Below are positions 16,737-25,074 of a stretch of DNA of 45,514 bases, in pieces (positions within the stretch are counted from its first letter, which is position 1; each line of letters starts with the position of its first letter). The DNA is from Microbacteriaceae bacterium (lineage in GTDB: Bacteria; Actinomycetota; Actinomycetes; Actinomycetales; Microbacteriaceae): NCBI GenBank assembly GCA_022487185.1, contig JAKVJE010000004.1, forward strand, positions 1 through 45,514, written 5' to 3'. The translations under genes were made by a program, and so were the position numbers. A model generated the notes under the pieces. That model ran no database searches and was not told the DNA's origin. It worked only from the letters and a program-made list of their open reading frames with translations.

Positions 16737-16821
16737 CTTGTGGGCGTGACTCCGGGAGGCAAAAATCCAGAAACCTGGGTACTGCCTTGATGCCAGGCCC
16801 TCGGTGCATATTCCCGCGTCG

Positions 16822-16834
16822 TACACTACGAGAC
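16822..16834 (+). promoter_or_regulatory. leaderless-type -10 box of manA
   Basis: TACACT (16822-16827) is followed by exactly 7 nt (16828-16834) and GTG 16835. The start is otherwise without any ribosome-binding site. Confidence 0.6.
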
Positions 16835-18025
16835 GTGACCTCAGTGCCCCGCACCCACTCGCTGACGGTACTCCCGTTACGCAACACTCCCATGCCGTAC
16901 GACTGGGGACTTCCAGATGGGATCGACCGGCTGCGGGGCGACCATCCGGCGGTCTCCGGCCGCCCACAGGCCGAGCTGTGGTACGGAACCCATCACCGGG
17001 CTCCGGCGCGTGTGGTCGAAGACGCCGAAGAGACGCCGCTCCCGACCATCCTGACTCGCCTCGGATACATGCCGCGGCTGCCCGTGCTCCTCAAGATCCT
17101 CGCCGTGGGGCGCCCCCTCAGCCTGCAGGTGCACCCGGATCTGCCGCAGGCCCGGGCCGCCTGGGCGGCGGAGGCCCCCGCCCGGGCCGAGGGACGGGTC
17201 GTCAACTACGCTGATCCCTCCGCGAAGCCCGAGATGATCTGCGCGGTCTCCGAGCGGTTCGATGCCCTGGCCGGAGTGCGCCCGGCCGCAGAGCTCCGGG
17301 CCGTGCTCGAACGTCTCGGCGAGGCCGGTGCCACCGAGTTCCGGACTCGCGGCATCGCACTCCTCACCGTCGGTGGGGCGGATGCGCTGGTCCGCTGGGC
17401 GGTCGCCGAAGGCCCCAGTCTCTCAGGCGAGCTCAGCCGGGCCCTGGCCGGGGCGTGTCCGGGGACCGGGCTCTCTCCGGAGCGGCTCGCCCTGCTCCGC
17501 GATGCCGCTCGGGCTTTTCCCGGGGACCGGGGGCTGGTCCTCGCCCCGCTCTTGAACCAGGTGACCCTGCACCGGGGCGAGGTCTTGGCCCTGCCGGCCC
17601 GGCAGATCCACTCCTACCAGCACGGCATCGGCGTTGAGCTCATGTCCAGCTCTGACAACGTGCTGCGCTGCGGATTTACCTCAAAACGTGTCGACGCCGA
17701 CGAGCTTCTGCGTATCGGTGACTTTCACTCCTCGGCCCCCAGAGTGGCCACTCCGGTTGATGACGGGGCGGTGCAGACCTTCACCCCGCTCCCCGGGCTG
17801 CGGCTCCGCCGGGTGGAGGCAGGATCCACCGTGCTCGCCGTCTCCGAGCCCACACTCGCCCTCGCCCTCGGCGGGTCGGTGCGACTCGGCGGGAGGCCGC
17901 TGGAACCGACGGAGGGGCAGCTGCTGTTGCCCGCATCCACCGGAACGCAGTGCCTTGCCGAGATCCCGGCGGGGGCAACGGTGTTCCTCGCCGATACCGG
18001 TGCTGGGGATCAGCTGGCGTCGTGA
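16835..18025 (+). CDS. manA: mannose-6-phosphate isomerase, class I
   Basis: The protein has 396 residues and converts fructose 6-phosphate to mannose 6-phosphate with zinc. The family start MPYDWGLPDGI appears near residue 20, then LSLQVHPDL (zinc-site Gln/His), NYADPSAKPEMICA (zinc Glu), and the C-terminal LNQVTLHRGEVLALPARQIHSYQ with GVELMSSSDNVLRCGFTSKRVD, the classical PMI signature. The GTG at 16835 is preferred over an upstream in-frame ATG at 16583 because a TACACT box lies 7 nt before it, and the upstream piece overlaps the divergent glycosyltransferase. The last 16 bases overlap galE, read from the other strand. It supplies mannose phosphate for envelope glycans together with the mutase. 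Confidence 0.95.
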   Translation: MTSVPRTHSLTVLPLRNTPMPYDWGLPDGIDRLRGDHPAVSGRPQAELWYGTHHRAPARVVEDAEETPLPTILTRLGYMPRLPVLLKILAVGRPLSLQVHPDLPQARAAWAAEAPARAEGRVVNYADPSAKPEMICAVSERFDALAGVRPAAELRAVLERLGEAGATEFRTRGIALLTVGGADALVRWAVAEGPSLSGELSRALAGACPGTGLSPERLALLRDAARAFPGDRGLVLAPLLNQVTLHRGEVLALPARQIHSYQHGIGVELMSSSDNVLRCGFTSKRVDADELLRIGDFHSSAPRVATPVDDGAVQTFTPLPGLRLRRVEAGSTVLAVSEPTLALALGGSVRLGGRPLEPTEGQLLLPASTGTQCLAEIPAGATVFLADTGAGDQLAS

Positions 18026-18996
18026 TCGTGGCGCCAGGCGGCCCACGCGCTTGAGACGATGTCGGCCAGCCCATGCTCGGCAGACCAGCCCAGCACCGAG
18101 GTGATCCGGGAGTTGTCGGCCACCAGCTGCGGAGGATCTCCGGCCCGGCGTCCGCGCACGACCGGCGGCGTGGCGAAGCCGGTCACCGTGAGGACCTCCG
18201 CGACCACCTCGGAGACCGAGTAGCCCTGTCCCGTCCCCACATTGAACGCGAACTCGGGGCGGTCTTCCCGCTGCAGGTATTCCAGGGCCGCCAGGTGTGC
18301 CGCCGCCAGGTCCTTCACGTGGATGTAGTCGCGCACGCAGGTGCCGTCGGGGGTGGGGTAGTCGGTGCCGAAGATGGCGGGGGCCTCCCCCCGTTCGATC
18401 CGCACGAACGCCGCGGGGATCAGGTTCATGATCCCCGGGTCCCCGAGGTCGTCCCAGCCGGAGCCTGCCACGTTGAAATACCGCAGGCAGACGCCCCGGG
18501 TACCGTAGGCGCGCTCGGCGTCGGCGATCATCCACTCGCCGATGTACTTGGTCTCACCGTAGGGATTGATGGGGGTGTGAGGGATGTCTTCCGCGATGAG
18601 ACCATCTGCTGGAACCTCGGGCATCCCGTAGACGGCGGCGGAGGAGGAGAAGACGATGTCGCGCACCTCGGCGAGCTGCATGGCCTCGAGAGTGTTCGCC
18701 AGAGACCCGATATTTTGCTGGTAGTAGTAGGCAGGCCGGGCCACGGACTCGTCGACGCGCTTCTTCGCCGCGAAGTGCACCACCGCGGTGACCCCGTAGT
18801 TGCGCATGATGTCGGTGAGCTGCTGCACCGCCGAGTCGCCGGCCAGATCGAACTGGAAGAAGGGGGCGTCCCCGATACGACCGGTCACGCTGTTGGACAG
18901 GTCGTCGACGACGACCGCCTGTTCTCCGCGCTCCTGCAGGAGACGCACCACATGTGCCCCGATATATCCGGCTCCGCCGTTGATCAATACGCTCAT
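18010..18996 (-). CDS. galE: UDP-glucose 4-epimerase
   Basis: The protein has 328 residues and is an extended short-chain dehydrogenase that interconverts UDP-glucose and UDP-galactose. Seen are the NAD loop INGGAGYIGAHVV at residues 5-17, the VVVDDLSN motif, VVHFAAKKRVDESV, the FSSSAAVYG Ser and the catalytic NPYGETKYIGE (YxxxK). Three more family blocks follow: CLRYFNVAGSG, RDYIHVKDLAAAHLAAL and FNVGTGQGYSV. ATG 18996 is chosen over the upstream GTG at 19098 because the Rossmann start follows directly and TATCCT lies 7 nt before it. Its tail overlaps manA by 16 bp in convergent orientation. UDP-Gal supply for the wall polymer is a fair inference. Confidence 0.95.
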   Translation of the reverse strand: MSVLINGGAGYIGAHVVRLLQERGEQAVVVDDLSNSVTGRIGDAPFFQFDLAGDSAVQQLTDIMRNYGVTAVVHFAAKKRVDESVARPAYYYQQNIGSLANTLEAMQLAEVRDIVFSSSAAVYGMPEVPADGLIAEDIPHTPINPYGETKYIGEWMIADAERAYGTRGVCLRYFNVAGSGWDDLGDPGIMNLIPAAFVRIERGEAPAIFGTDYPTPDGTCVRDYIHVKDLAAAHLAALEYLQREDRPEFAFNVGTGQGYSVSEVVAEVLTVTGFATPPVVRGRRAGDPPQLVADNSRITSVLGWSAEHGLADIVSSAWAAWRHDHDAS

Positions 18997-19009
18997 GGTG
19001 TCCAGGATA
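18997..19009 (-). promoter_or_regulatory. leaderless-type -10 box of galE
   Basis: On the minus strand TATCCT (19009-19004) is followed by exactly 7 nt and ATG 18996. Confidence 0.55.
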
Positions 19010-19032
19010 CGGCGATCCGTTGAACCACCGAC

Positions 19033-19063
19033 TTGACGATCCCGAATGACATTGGTGTAATTT
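19033..19063 (+). promoter_or_regulatory. promoter of the whiB gene
   Basis: TTGACG (19033-19038) and TAATTT (19058-19063) are separated by 19 nt. The predicted leader is about 52 nt and ends in the GGGGAGG ribosome-binding site, unlike the leaderless genes beside it. Confidence 0.6.
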
Positions 19064-19121
19064 ACAAGCGCGTTGTGCACATCTCGTGCGTGTCGCACCG
19101 AAAAGGTTGGGGAGGTCAGCT

Positions 19122-19442
19122 ATGGGCACAGGAGATGCCTCAGCGGGAGTCCCCGCCGACTGGTTTGACGACCCGATCTTGCGCGGCGTGCCCGGTCTTG
19201 AGCCGCTCGAGGCCGACGATGCGGCGCTCGCCTGGCAATCCGATGCGCTCTGCGCCCAGACCGATCCTGAGGCATTCTTCCCCGAGAAGGGCGGCTCCAC
19301 GCGTGACGCGAAGCGCATCTGCGAGAGCTGTGAGGTGCGGGAGCAGTGCCTACAGTATGCCTTGGAACATGATGAACGATTCGGTATTTGGGGCGGTCTC
19401 AGTGAGCGGGAGCGCCGTCGTCTGCGCCGCCGTGCGGTCTGA
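19122..19442 (+). CDS. whiB: WhiB-family Fe-S transcriptional regulator
   Basis: The protein has 106 residues. Four cysteines, C44, C67, C70 and C76, fit the WhiB [4Fe-4S] pattern, and GIWGG at 88-92 is the family turn, followed by a basic tail ERRRLRRRAV that binds DNA. WhiB proteins bind the main sigma factor and DNA and respond to redox or nitric oxide; the WhiB2/WhmD subgroup governs cell division and is found in this chromosomal neighbourhood in mycobacteria. The ATG at 19122 is set by GGGGAGG six nt before it; an upstream GTG at 19086 is less likely. The next gene starts 3 nt after its stop, so the envelope glycosyltransferase may be co-transcribed with it. Confidence 0.93.
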   Translation: MGTGDASAGVPADWFDDPILRGVPGLEPLEADDAALAWQSDALCAQTDPEAFFPEKGGSTRDAKRICESCEVREQCLQYALEHDERFGIWGGLSERERRRLRRRAV

Positions 19443-19445
19443 TCG

Positions 19446-22193
19446 ATGCCTGCAGCGCTGATCGTTGTCCTCGTCGCCCGGCCCGGGGATCCAGATCCCC
19501 GCGGCGCGATTCAGGCCATCCGGGAAAATACCGTCGGATTCCGCCTGGTGGTGGTCGACACCCAGGACTCCGCCGAGGCCTCCCTGGTCGCGATGCAGGA
19601 GCGCGCTGACCGTATCCTCCGGCTTCCCAGGCAGACCACGCTGTCGGAATGCGTCCGAGCGGGCATCGACTCGGTGGGCCGGCAGACCGCCGACTGCCGT
19701 GTCTGGGTACTGACTGCCGATTGCCTTCCGGAACCTGGAGCGCTGGACCGGCTCGTCGCAGAGCTCGATCGTTTCCCGAGCGTCGGGGCCGCGGGCCCCA
19801 AGATCTTGCAGGGAGTGCCGGGGGATCAGGACTCGCCCCGGCGCACACTCCGGTCGGTGGGGCTCACCATGACCACCGCCGGTTCAGTCGTCGAGATCGG
19901 TGCCGACCAGCCAGACCAGGCCCAGTACGACGACCGGTCGGACACCCTCGCGGTCCCGCTCGCCGGCATGCTGGTGCGCTCGGCGCTGTGGGAGGAACTC
20001 GGCGGTCTGGAGCCGGCCCTCAGCGGGGCGGATGCGGCCCTCGATTTCGGCATCCGGGTCCGGCTGCATGGCGGTCGGCTTGTGGTGGTGCCGGCGGCCC
20101 GAGTCGCCGTCTCGCGCGCTCCGGAGGCGTTGTCGGAACGGGACGCCCAGCGGGCGAGATATCTTCGGCAGCTCTCCTATCCGGGCGCCAGCCCGCGCTC
20201 CGGGAAAGCGCTCCGGGCTGGAACCCTCCTCGGGCTCCCGGTGGCAGTCTTCACCCGCGGAATGGGCTCGGCCCTCGCCCGGGTGCGTGGCGCATGGGCC
20301 GCGGCAGGCGATCCGCGTCTCCGGACTCGGCGTCGGGAACTCGCCGCCGCGGGGAGGCAGAGCTGGGAGGCGATCGTCCCCTTCCTGGTGTCTCCGGCGG
20401 AGGCCGGGAGGCTGTCGGGCAGCCATGACCTGGATCTCCGGGCCGAGCAGGTGGTGGAGCTTCCGGCTCAGGCTTCGTTCTGGCATTCGCGTGCCCCGCT
20501 GTTCACCGTGCTCACCCTGGTGATCAGCCTTGTGGTGTGGTGGCGGTTGCTGGGCGCGAACGGTTTGACGGGTGGCGCCAGCGCCCCGCTTCCCCGCACC
20601 CTGCACGGCCTGTGGCGCACCGCGTTCTCCGGCTTCCCGCTGGATGCGGCGACCGGGGCCTCCGATCCCTTCGCAGTGGCCCTCGGGGTGGTCGGGTCCC
20701 TGACTCCATGGGCACCGGGGGCGATCCTGCCGATACTGAGCATTCTCGCTCTGCCTGCGGCCTTCATCGCCGGCTGGAGCGCGGCTGTGCGCGTGACCCG
20801 CGCCGGCTGGGTCCGGGTGCTCTGCGGCATCTGCTGGGCGTTCTCTCCGGTGCTCCTCGTATCCCTGTGCGCCGGTGAGCTCGGTGCTGTTGCTGCGCAC
20901 GTGGCCGCGGCGGCGGCACTCGGACAGCTCCTCGACATTGTCCGCGGGACCGGAACGGTCGGGCGGGTCCGAGCGGGATTGCGCCTCGGCTGTGCGGTGG
21001 CCGCCATGCTGGTGGGTGCCCCGGTCGCCGGGGCGGTGGCGGTGGCCGCCGTCGTGCTGTGCATGGTGCTTCGCCCGAGCCGGATTGGGAGCCTGGGCAT
21101 GTCGTTCGTCCCGGTGCTGGTGGCAGCGGCTCCGGCGATCGTGACGGTGAGCGTGCACGGCGGGTGGCTGGGGCTTCTGGCGGATCCGGGTGTCCCCGTC
21201 GAGGCACAGAGCTCTCCGCTCGCGCTCGCCCTCGGCCTCCCCGATGCCGCACAGACCCAGATTTCCTTCCTCCCCAGCTGGGTGTGGATGGTGGCCGGTG
21301 CCGGAACCGTCCTCATGGCGCTGCTCACCCTCTGGCTCGTACTGACCCGGCGCTCGCTGACCGGGGTCCTGCTGGTGCTCCTCGCCCTCGTCTCGGTGCT
21401 CGGAGCCGTGGTCCTCGCGAATACCCGAATCGTCCGGGACTGGGATGCGGCCCGAGCTCCGTGGACCGGCGGATTGCTTTCCCTGGCGGGGCTCTCACTC
21501 CTGTGCGGGGCAGCGCTGCTGCTGGAAAGTGTTCCGGGCGCCCGGATCCTGGGTGCGGTGCTCGCCGTCGTGGTCGGTGTCGCATCGGTGCCATTCATCC
21601 TCAATGCGTTCCTCGGGAACACTTCGGTGCAGCCCACCTCCGGGCCGATGAGCCCCGCAATCGTCCTCGCTAACCAAGAGGTGCACCCCGGGGATCGGAC
21701 CCTGTATCTGCGGGCACTCTCCGACGGCTCGTATGGGGTGCGCCTGCAGCGGGGAGACGGGTCTACTCTCACCTCTCTGAACCGGCTGTCCGCCGCATCG
21801 GGCTCTCAGCACGGCTTGGGGGCCTTCGCGGCCGGTCTCCTGGCCGGAGACACCGAGAATGCCTCGGCCGGACTGCGGTCGCGCAATGTCATGTTCGTGC
21901 TCCTGGCCCCAGGGGGCGGGACCGCGCGGAAGTCGGCACTCAGTGCCCTCAACGCGGAGTCCGTGCTCACCCCGGTCGGGGAGACCTCGTACGGCATGCT
22001 CTGGCAGGTTCGTTCCCCGACCCATCGGGCCGCCCCGGGCGGGGGCCTGTGGATGTGGGTGGCGGTCTTCCAGGGGATCCTGTTTGTCCTGATTGCGCTC
22101 TGCCTGCTTCCCGCGGGCCGTCGCCGGCGGGTGTTCTCCGGCGGACTGGTGCAGCCCGGGGGAGGTGATCCGGATGTCGCAGGCCGACAGTAG
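19446..22193 (+). CDS. large membrane-bound glycosyltransferase family 2 protein
   Basis: The protein has 915 residues. Residues 1-260 carry a GT2-like fold: PAALIVVLVARPGDPDP, FRLVVVDTQDSAE, VWVLTADCLPEPGAL (acidic donor motif region) and a later GAAGPKIL. From about 345 on the protein is membrane, with about a dozen hydrophobic segments, ending in an extracytoplasmic stretch and a last span near residue 875. Such GT2-plus-polytopic proteins occur next to whiB in many Actinobacteria and act in surface polysaccharide synthesis, but their exact substrate is unknown. It starts 3 nt after the whiB stop and ends 20 nt inside the DUF5719 gene, indicating coupled expression. The canonical D-x-D is not clearly present, so catalytic status is uncertain. 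Confidence 0.8.
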   Translation: MPAALIVVLVARPGDPDPRGAIQAIRENTVGFRLVVVDTQDSAEASLVAMQERADRILRLPRQTTLSECVRAGIDSVGRQTADCRVWVLTADCLPEPGALDRLVAELDRFPSVGAAGPKILQGVPGDQDSPRRTLRSVGLTMTTAGSVVEIGADQPDQAQYDDRSDTLAVPLAGMLVRSALWEELGGLEPALSGADAALDFGIRVRLHGGRLVVVPAARVAVSRAPEALSERDAQRARYLRQLSYPGASPRSGKALRAGTLLGLPVAVFTRGMGSALARVRGAWAAAGDPRLRTRRRELAAAGRQSWEAIVPFLVSPAEAGRLSGSHDLDLRAEQVVELPAQASFWHSRAPLFTVLTLVISLVVWWRLLGANGLTGGASAPLPRTLHGLWRTAFSGFPLDAATGASDPFAVALGVVGSLTPWAPGAILPILSILALPAAFIAGWSAAVRVTRAGWVRVLCGICWAFSPVLLVSLCAGELGAVAAHVAAAAALGQLLDIVRGTGTVGRVRAGLRLGCAVAAMLVGAPVAGAVAVAAVVLCMVLRPSRIGSLGMSFVPVLVAAAPAIVTVSVHGGWLGLLADPGVPVEAQSSPLALALGLPDAAQTQISFLPSWVWMVAGAGTVLMALLTLWLVLTRRSLTGVLLVLLALVSVLGAVVLANTRIVRDWDAARAPWTGGLLSLAGLSLLCGAALLLESVPGARILGAVLAVVVGVASVPFILNAFLGNTSVQPTSGPMSPAIVLANQEVHPGDRTLYLRALSDGSYGVRLQRGDGSTLTSLNRLSAASGSQHGLGAFAAGLLAGDTENASAGLRSRNVMFVLLAPGGGTARKSALSALNAESVLTPVGETSYGMLWQVRSPTHRAAPGGGLWMWVAVFQGILFVLIALCLLPAGRRRRVFSGGLVQPGGGDPDVAGRQ

Positions 22194-23634
22194 GCGTGCC
22201 AGACGGGTCGCGGCCCGTTCGGTGGTGCGCATCGGGACGCGGGTGATGAGCCTTCTCGTCTGTGTCGCGCTGCTCCTGGGCGCCGCCTTCGTGCTCTGGC
22301 GGGGCTGGATCCCCGGGATCGCGCTCACCCCATCGGCACAGCGGGTCCTTCCCGCCTCGACGACCCAGGTGCAGGCCTGCGCCGGGCCGCTGCGGACGGG
22401 CACCTCGGCGACGACCGCGGGTGCGGGGACAGCGGTGGGCACATCCACCGTGACGGCGGCCGGCACCGAGCTGGAACTCGGGACACTTGACGGCACCGTC
22501 ACCGAGCAACCCGCCACCCTCAACGGGGTGCAGACCGTGCAATCGACGGGGCTGACCGACCCGCTCGCGGTACGTCTCAGCGGGGCCCGTGCCTCCGACG
22601 TGACTGCGCTCCAGACCGCCTCCGGGGGCAGCCTCAGCGGGCTGAGCCTCTCCTCGTGCTCGACGCCCTCCTTCGACTCCTGGATCCAGGCCGGTTCCAC
22701 CACCACCGGGCGGAATACCACCCTGCTGCTCGTGAACCCGAGCGACCTTCCTGCACAGGCGAAGCTCACCCTGTACACCAGCAGCGGTGTGTACACGCAG
22801 CAGATTGCCGCCCTGCGTGTCCCGGCACACTCCATCCGTGCGGTTCCCCTCGCCGCCTACGTGCCCAACCTCCCGGCGCTGACCGTGCGGGTGCGCAGCG
22901 ACCGGGCTCCCGTCGCCTCCTTCGTGCAGAGCGACATCACCCGAGTGCTCCAGGCCGGCGGCTCCGAGATCACCGCGGCGGGGGCCGCCCCCGCCACCGA
23001 GCAGGTTCTCACCGGGGTGACCATCCAGAACAGTGCCACCCAGAACGGGCTCGCCTCTGACTCTTCGTGGTCCGACGCCCTGCCCGTGCTGCGGCTCCTC
23101 TCCCCGAACGGCCAGACCCGGGCCCGCATCACCATCCGGGGGCATGGGAAGACCACCACCCTTACCCAGCAGCTCCTGCCCGGGATGACCACCGATGTGC
23201 CCCTCACCTCGCTCGAGGACGGGGACTACCGCATCACGGTGCATGCCTCTCGCCGGGTTGTGGCGTCCGCACGGGGGGTGAGCGGTGGGCAGGACTCCCC
23301 AGAGTTCTCGTGGCTGTCCTCGGGCACCGCCTTCTCCGGGAGTCTGCTGCTGCGGGTTCCCGAGGGAGTTCCGGATGCCCGGCTGACGCTCTCCGCTGCC
23401 GGTGAGACCCGGACGTGGGTTCGCGTTACCCGGGTCGACGCGGATGGCTCACACACGCTTGAGGCTGGGAGCGGGGATCCCGCGGAGGTGACGCTGCCGG
23501 CCGGAAGTGTCTGGAAGATCCGCGCGTCGGGGCTCGTCTTCGCCTCGCTCACGCTGAGCGGGGACGGCCAGCTCGCCCAGACCGTCATCTCCAGCGAATC
23601 CGACCGTGCCGCGATCCGCATCCGCGAGCAGTAG
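22174..23634 (+). CDS. DUF5719 family exported protein
   Basis: The protein has 486 residues. A basic N-terminus and one hydrophobic segment (about 24-44, ending ALLLGAAFVLWRG) act as a signal anchor. The rest is extracytoplasmic, Ser/Thr/Gly/Ala-rich beta-type sequence with repeated strands such as NTTLLLVNPSDLPAQAKLTLYTSSG. This matches the DUF5719 family, which is always found after the polytopic GT2 protein. GGAGGTGA at 22161-22168 with ATG 22174 sets the start, 20 bases before the GT2 stop. It is likely an assembly or substrate-binding partner of that glycosyltransferase, which is inference from order and overlap. The function is not known. Confidence 0.8.
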   Translation: MSQADSRRARRVAARSVVRIGTRVMSLLVCVALLLGAAFVLWRGWIPGIALTPSAQRVLPASTTQVQACAGPLRTGTSATTAGAGTAVGTSTVTAAGTELELGTLDGTVTEQPATLNGVQTVQSTGLTDPLAVRLSGARASDVTALQTASGGSLSGLSLSSCSTPSFDSWIQAGSTTTGRNTTLLLVNPSDLPAQAKLTLYTSSGVYTQQIAALRVPAHSIRAVPLAAYVPNLPALTVRVRSDRAPVASFVQSDITRVLQAGGSEITAAGAAPATEQVLTGVTIQNSATQNGLASDSSWSDALPVLRLLSPNGQTRARITIRGHGKTTTLTQQLLPGMTTDVPLTSLEDGDYRITVHASRRVVASARGVSGGQDSPEFSWLSSGTAFSGSLLLRVPEGVPDARLTLSAAGETRTWVRVTRVDADGSHTLEAGSGDPAEVTLPAGSVWKIRASGLVFASLTLSGDGQLAQTVISSESDRAAIRIREQ

Positions 23635-23644
23635 GCCCGCGGCC

Positions 23645-24046
23645 TCAGAACCGGTGTCGCGGCGAGAGCTCCCAGGGCTCGCGCCCCAGGTAGGCGGCGA
23701 AGGCCCGGTACACGTGGTACTCGATGAGCATGCGCCGGGTCTCCTCATCGGCCTCTCGCATCTGAGGAGAGCGTTGGATGGGGAGACGGTGGAACAGCAC
23801 GATCCGGTCGGCCCGCGACACCGTCCAGTACGGGTTCGACGGATCGCTCGTGGCCGGGTCTGGCAAGGCATCCACCGCCACCTGCACTCCGTCCAGCTGC
23901 TCGGACCAGAGCTTTGCGAGATACTCGGAGACCCCCTGAATCTGGTCCACGAAGGAGCCGATCCGGCCTGCGGGGGTGTGCAGACCCGGGATGCCCAGAG
24001 GGGACCGGCTGCCCCGATGCCTGGTGTGATGTCCGCTTCTGCGCAT
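23645..24046 (-). CDS. zincin-like metallopeptidase family protein lacking HExxH
   Basis: The protein has 133 residues. Its second half, VLFHRLPIQRSPQM then RRMLIEYHVYRAFAAYLGREPWELSP, aligns from memory with the zincin-like domain family also seen as Rv3259 in M. tuberculosis. The helix that holds HExxH in active members reads IEYHVYRAF here, so the second His and catalytic pattern are lost and it is probably not a protease. The start is ATG 24046, preceded by TACCAT exactly 6 nt upstream; earlier ATGs would cross the divergent gene. It is divergent from the DUF3499 gene, an arrangement also found in mycobacteria, and converges with DUF5719. The role is unknown. Confidence 0.7.
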   Translation of the reverse strand: MRRSGHHTRHRGSRSPLGIPGLHTPAGRIGSFVDQIQGVSEYLAKLWSEQLDGVQVAVDALPDPATSDPSNPYWTVSRADRIVLFHRLPIQRSPQMREADEETRRMLIEYHVYRAFAAYLGREPWELSPRHRF

Positions 24047-24068
24047 GTGGCCATGGTACGGTGCGCGT
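24047..24068. promoter_or_regulatory. overlapping divergent -10 boxes for the zincin-like and DUF3499 genes
   Basis: On the minus strand TACCAT (24058-24053) precedes ATG 24046 by 6 nt. On the plus strand TACGGT (24057-24062) precedes GTG 24069 by 6 nt. The boxes share two bases, so the polymerase cannot occupy both at once. Confidence 0.5.
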
Positions 24069-24311
24069 GTGATCGGGGGAATGTCGCATGGCCTGGCGTG
24101 TACCGGCCGAGCGTGTTCCAAGCCCGGGTGCCAGGAACCGGCCTGCGGCACGCTGACGTTCGACTACGGGGAGGCAGTGGCTGCCTTCGGCCCGCTCGCC
24201 CCGGAGCCCTCCCCGCCCAGCCTGGATCTCTGCAGGCGGCACGTGCGGGATCTCGTTCTTCCGCGCGGGTGGCACCTCATCGTGCACGAGTCCTTTCGGG
24301 AGAACCCCTGA
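24069..24311 (+). CDS. DUF3499 family protein
   Basis: The protein has 80 residues. Four cysteines in the first 30 residues (CTGRACSKPGCQEPAC, at about 11, 16, 21 and 26) plus the LDLCRRHVRDLVLPRGWHLIVHE ending match the DUF3499 family, which looks like a small zinc-ribbon protein. It is conserved in Actinobacteria and usually sits beside the zincin-like gene. GTG 24069 is chosen because a -10 box lies 6 nt before it; MSHGLAC (ATG 24081) is an alternative. Its function is unknown. The gene precedes mtrA by 72 nt. Confidence 0.85.
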   Translation: MIGGMSHGLACTGRACSKPGCQEPACGTLTFDYGEAVAAFGPLAPEPSPPSLDLCRRHVRDLVLPRGWHLIVHESFRENP

Positions 24312-24383
24312 GATGGGTCTGGGAACGGTCTGCTGCGGCCGTGAGTACCATGGCTGGATGGGGTCGAGTGAGGGAGTGTATCG

Positions 24384-25073
24384 ATGAGTCACCGCATCTT
24401 GGTGGTTGACGATGACCGGGCACTCGCCGAAATGCTCGGCATCGTTCTGCGCCATGAGGGGTGGGATCCCTGCTTTGCCGCCGATGGACGGGCGGCCCTC
24501 AAGGAGTTTCATACCGCGGGCCCGGAGCTGGTCCTGCTGGATGTGATGCTTCCGGAGCTCAACGGGAATGAGGTGTGCCGCCGTATCCGCCAAGAGTCCG
24601 GGGTGCCGATCATCATGCTCACGGCCCGCGGGGATACGGACGATGTGGTCGCGGGCCTCGAAAATGGTGCGGATGACTATGTCGTGAAGCCCTTCAAGCC
24701 GAAGGAACTGGTCGCCCGCGTCCGGGCCCGCCTGCGCACCAGGCCGGAGTCGGTGCCCGTTCCGGAGGTGCTCACCCTCGGAGATCTCCGCATCGACACC
24801 CGTTCCCATGTGGTGAGCCGGGGGGGAAACGAGATTCAGCTCACCCCGCTCGAATACGACTTGCTGACAACCTTCGCCGCCGAGCCCGGGGTCGCCTTTT
24901 CTCGTACCCAGTTGCTGGAGCGGGTGTGGGATTACCACTACCAGGCCGATACGAGACTGGTGAACGTTCATGTGCAGCGCCTGCGGGCCAAGATCGAACC
25001 CGATCCGGAGCACCCGGTTCTGATCGTGACCGTTCGCGGCGTGGGGTATCGCGGTGCGGCGCCGGAGGGCTGA
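24384..25073 (+). CDS. mtrA: response regulator MtrA
   Basis: The protein has 229 residues and is an OmpR/PhoB-class regulator. The receiver domain (1-120) shows ILVVDDDRALAEMLG, the phospho-acceptor in LVLLDVMLPELNG (Asp53), a Thr/Lys pair (MLTARGD and YVVKPFKPKEL), and the winged helix from about 135 ends with LVNVHVQRLRAKIE and TVRGVGYRG. The helix sequence and linkage to MtrB and LpqB identify MtrA, an essential envelope and cell-division regulator in actinobacteria. GAGGGAG before the ATG serves as ribosome-binding site. It overlaps mtrB by none but is 1 nt away, so the two are one operon. Confidence 0.96.
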   Translation: MSHRILVVDDDRALAEMLGIVLRHEGWDPCFAADGRAALKEFHTAGPELVLLDVMLPELNGNEVCRRIRQESGVPIIMLTARGDTDDVVAGLENGADDYVVKPFKPKELVARVRARLRTRPESVPVPEVLTLGDLRIDTRSHVVSRGGNEIQLTPLEYDLLTTFAAEPGVAFSRTQLLERVWDYHYQADTRLVNVHVQRLRAKIEPDPEHPVLIVTVRGVGYRGAAPEG

Positions 25074-25074
25074 C

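Noticed and set aside
19884-22835. Long minus-strand frames (over 400 codons) under the GT2 and DUF5719 genes
   Set aside because: Complement shadows of a high-GC coding strand; His/Arg/Pro-rich and without domains.
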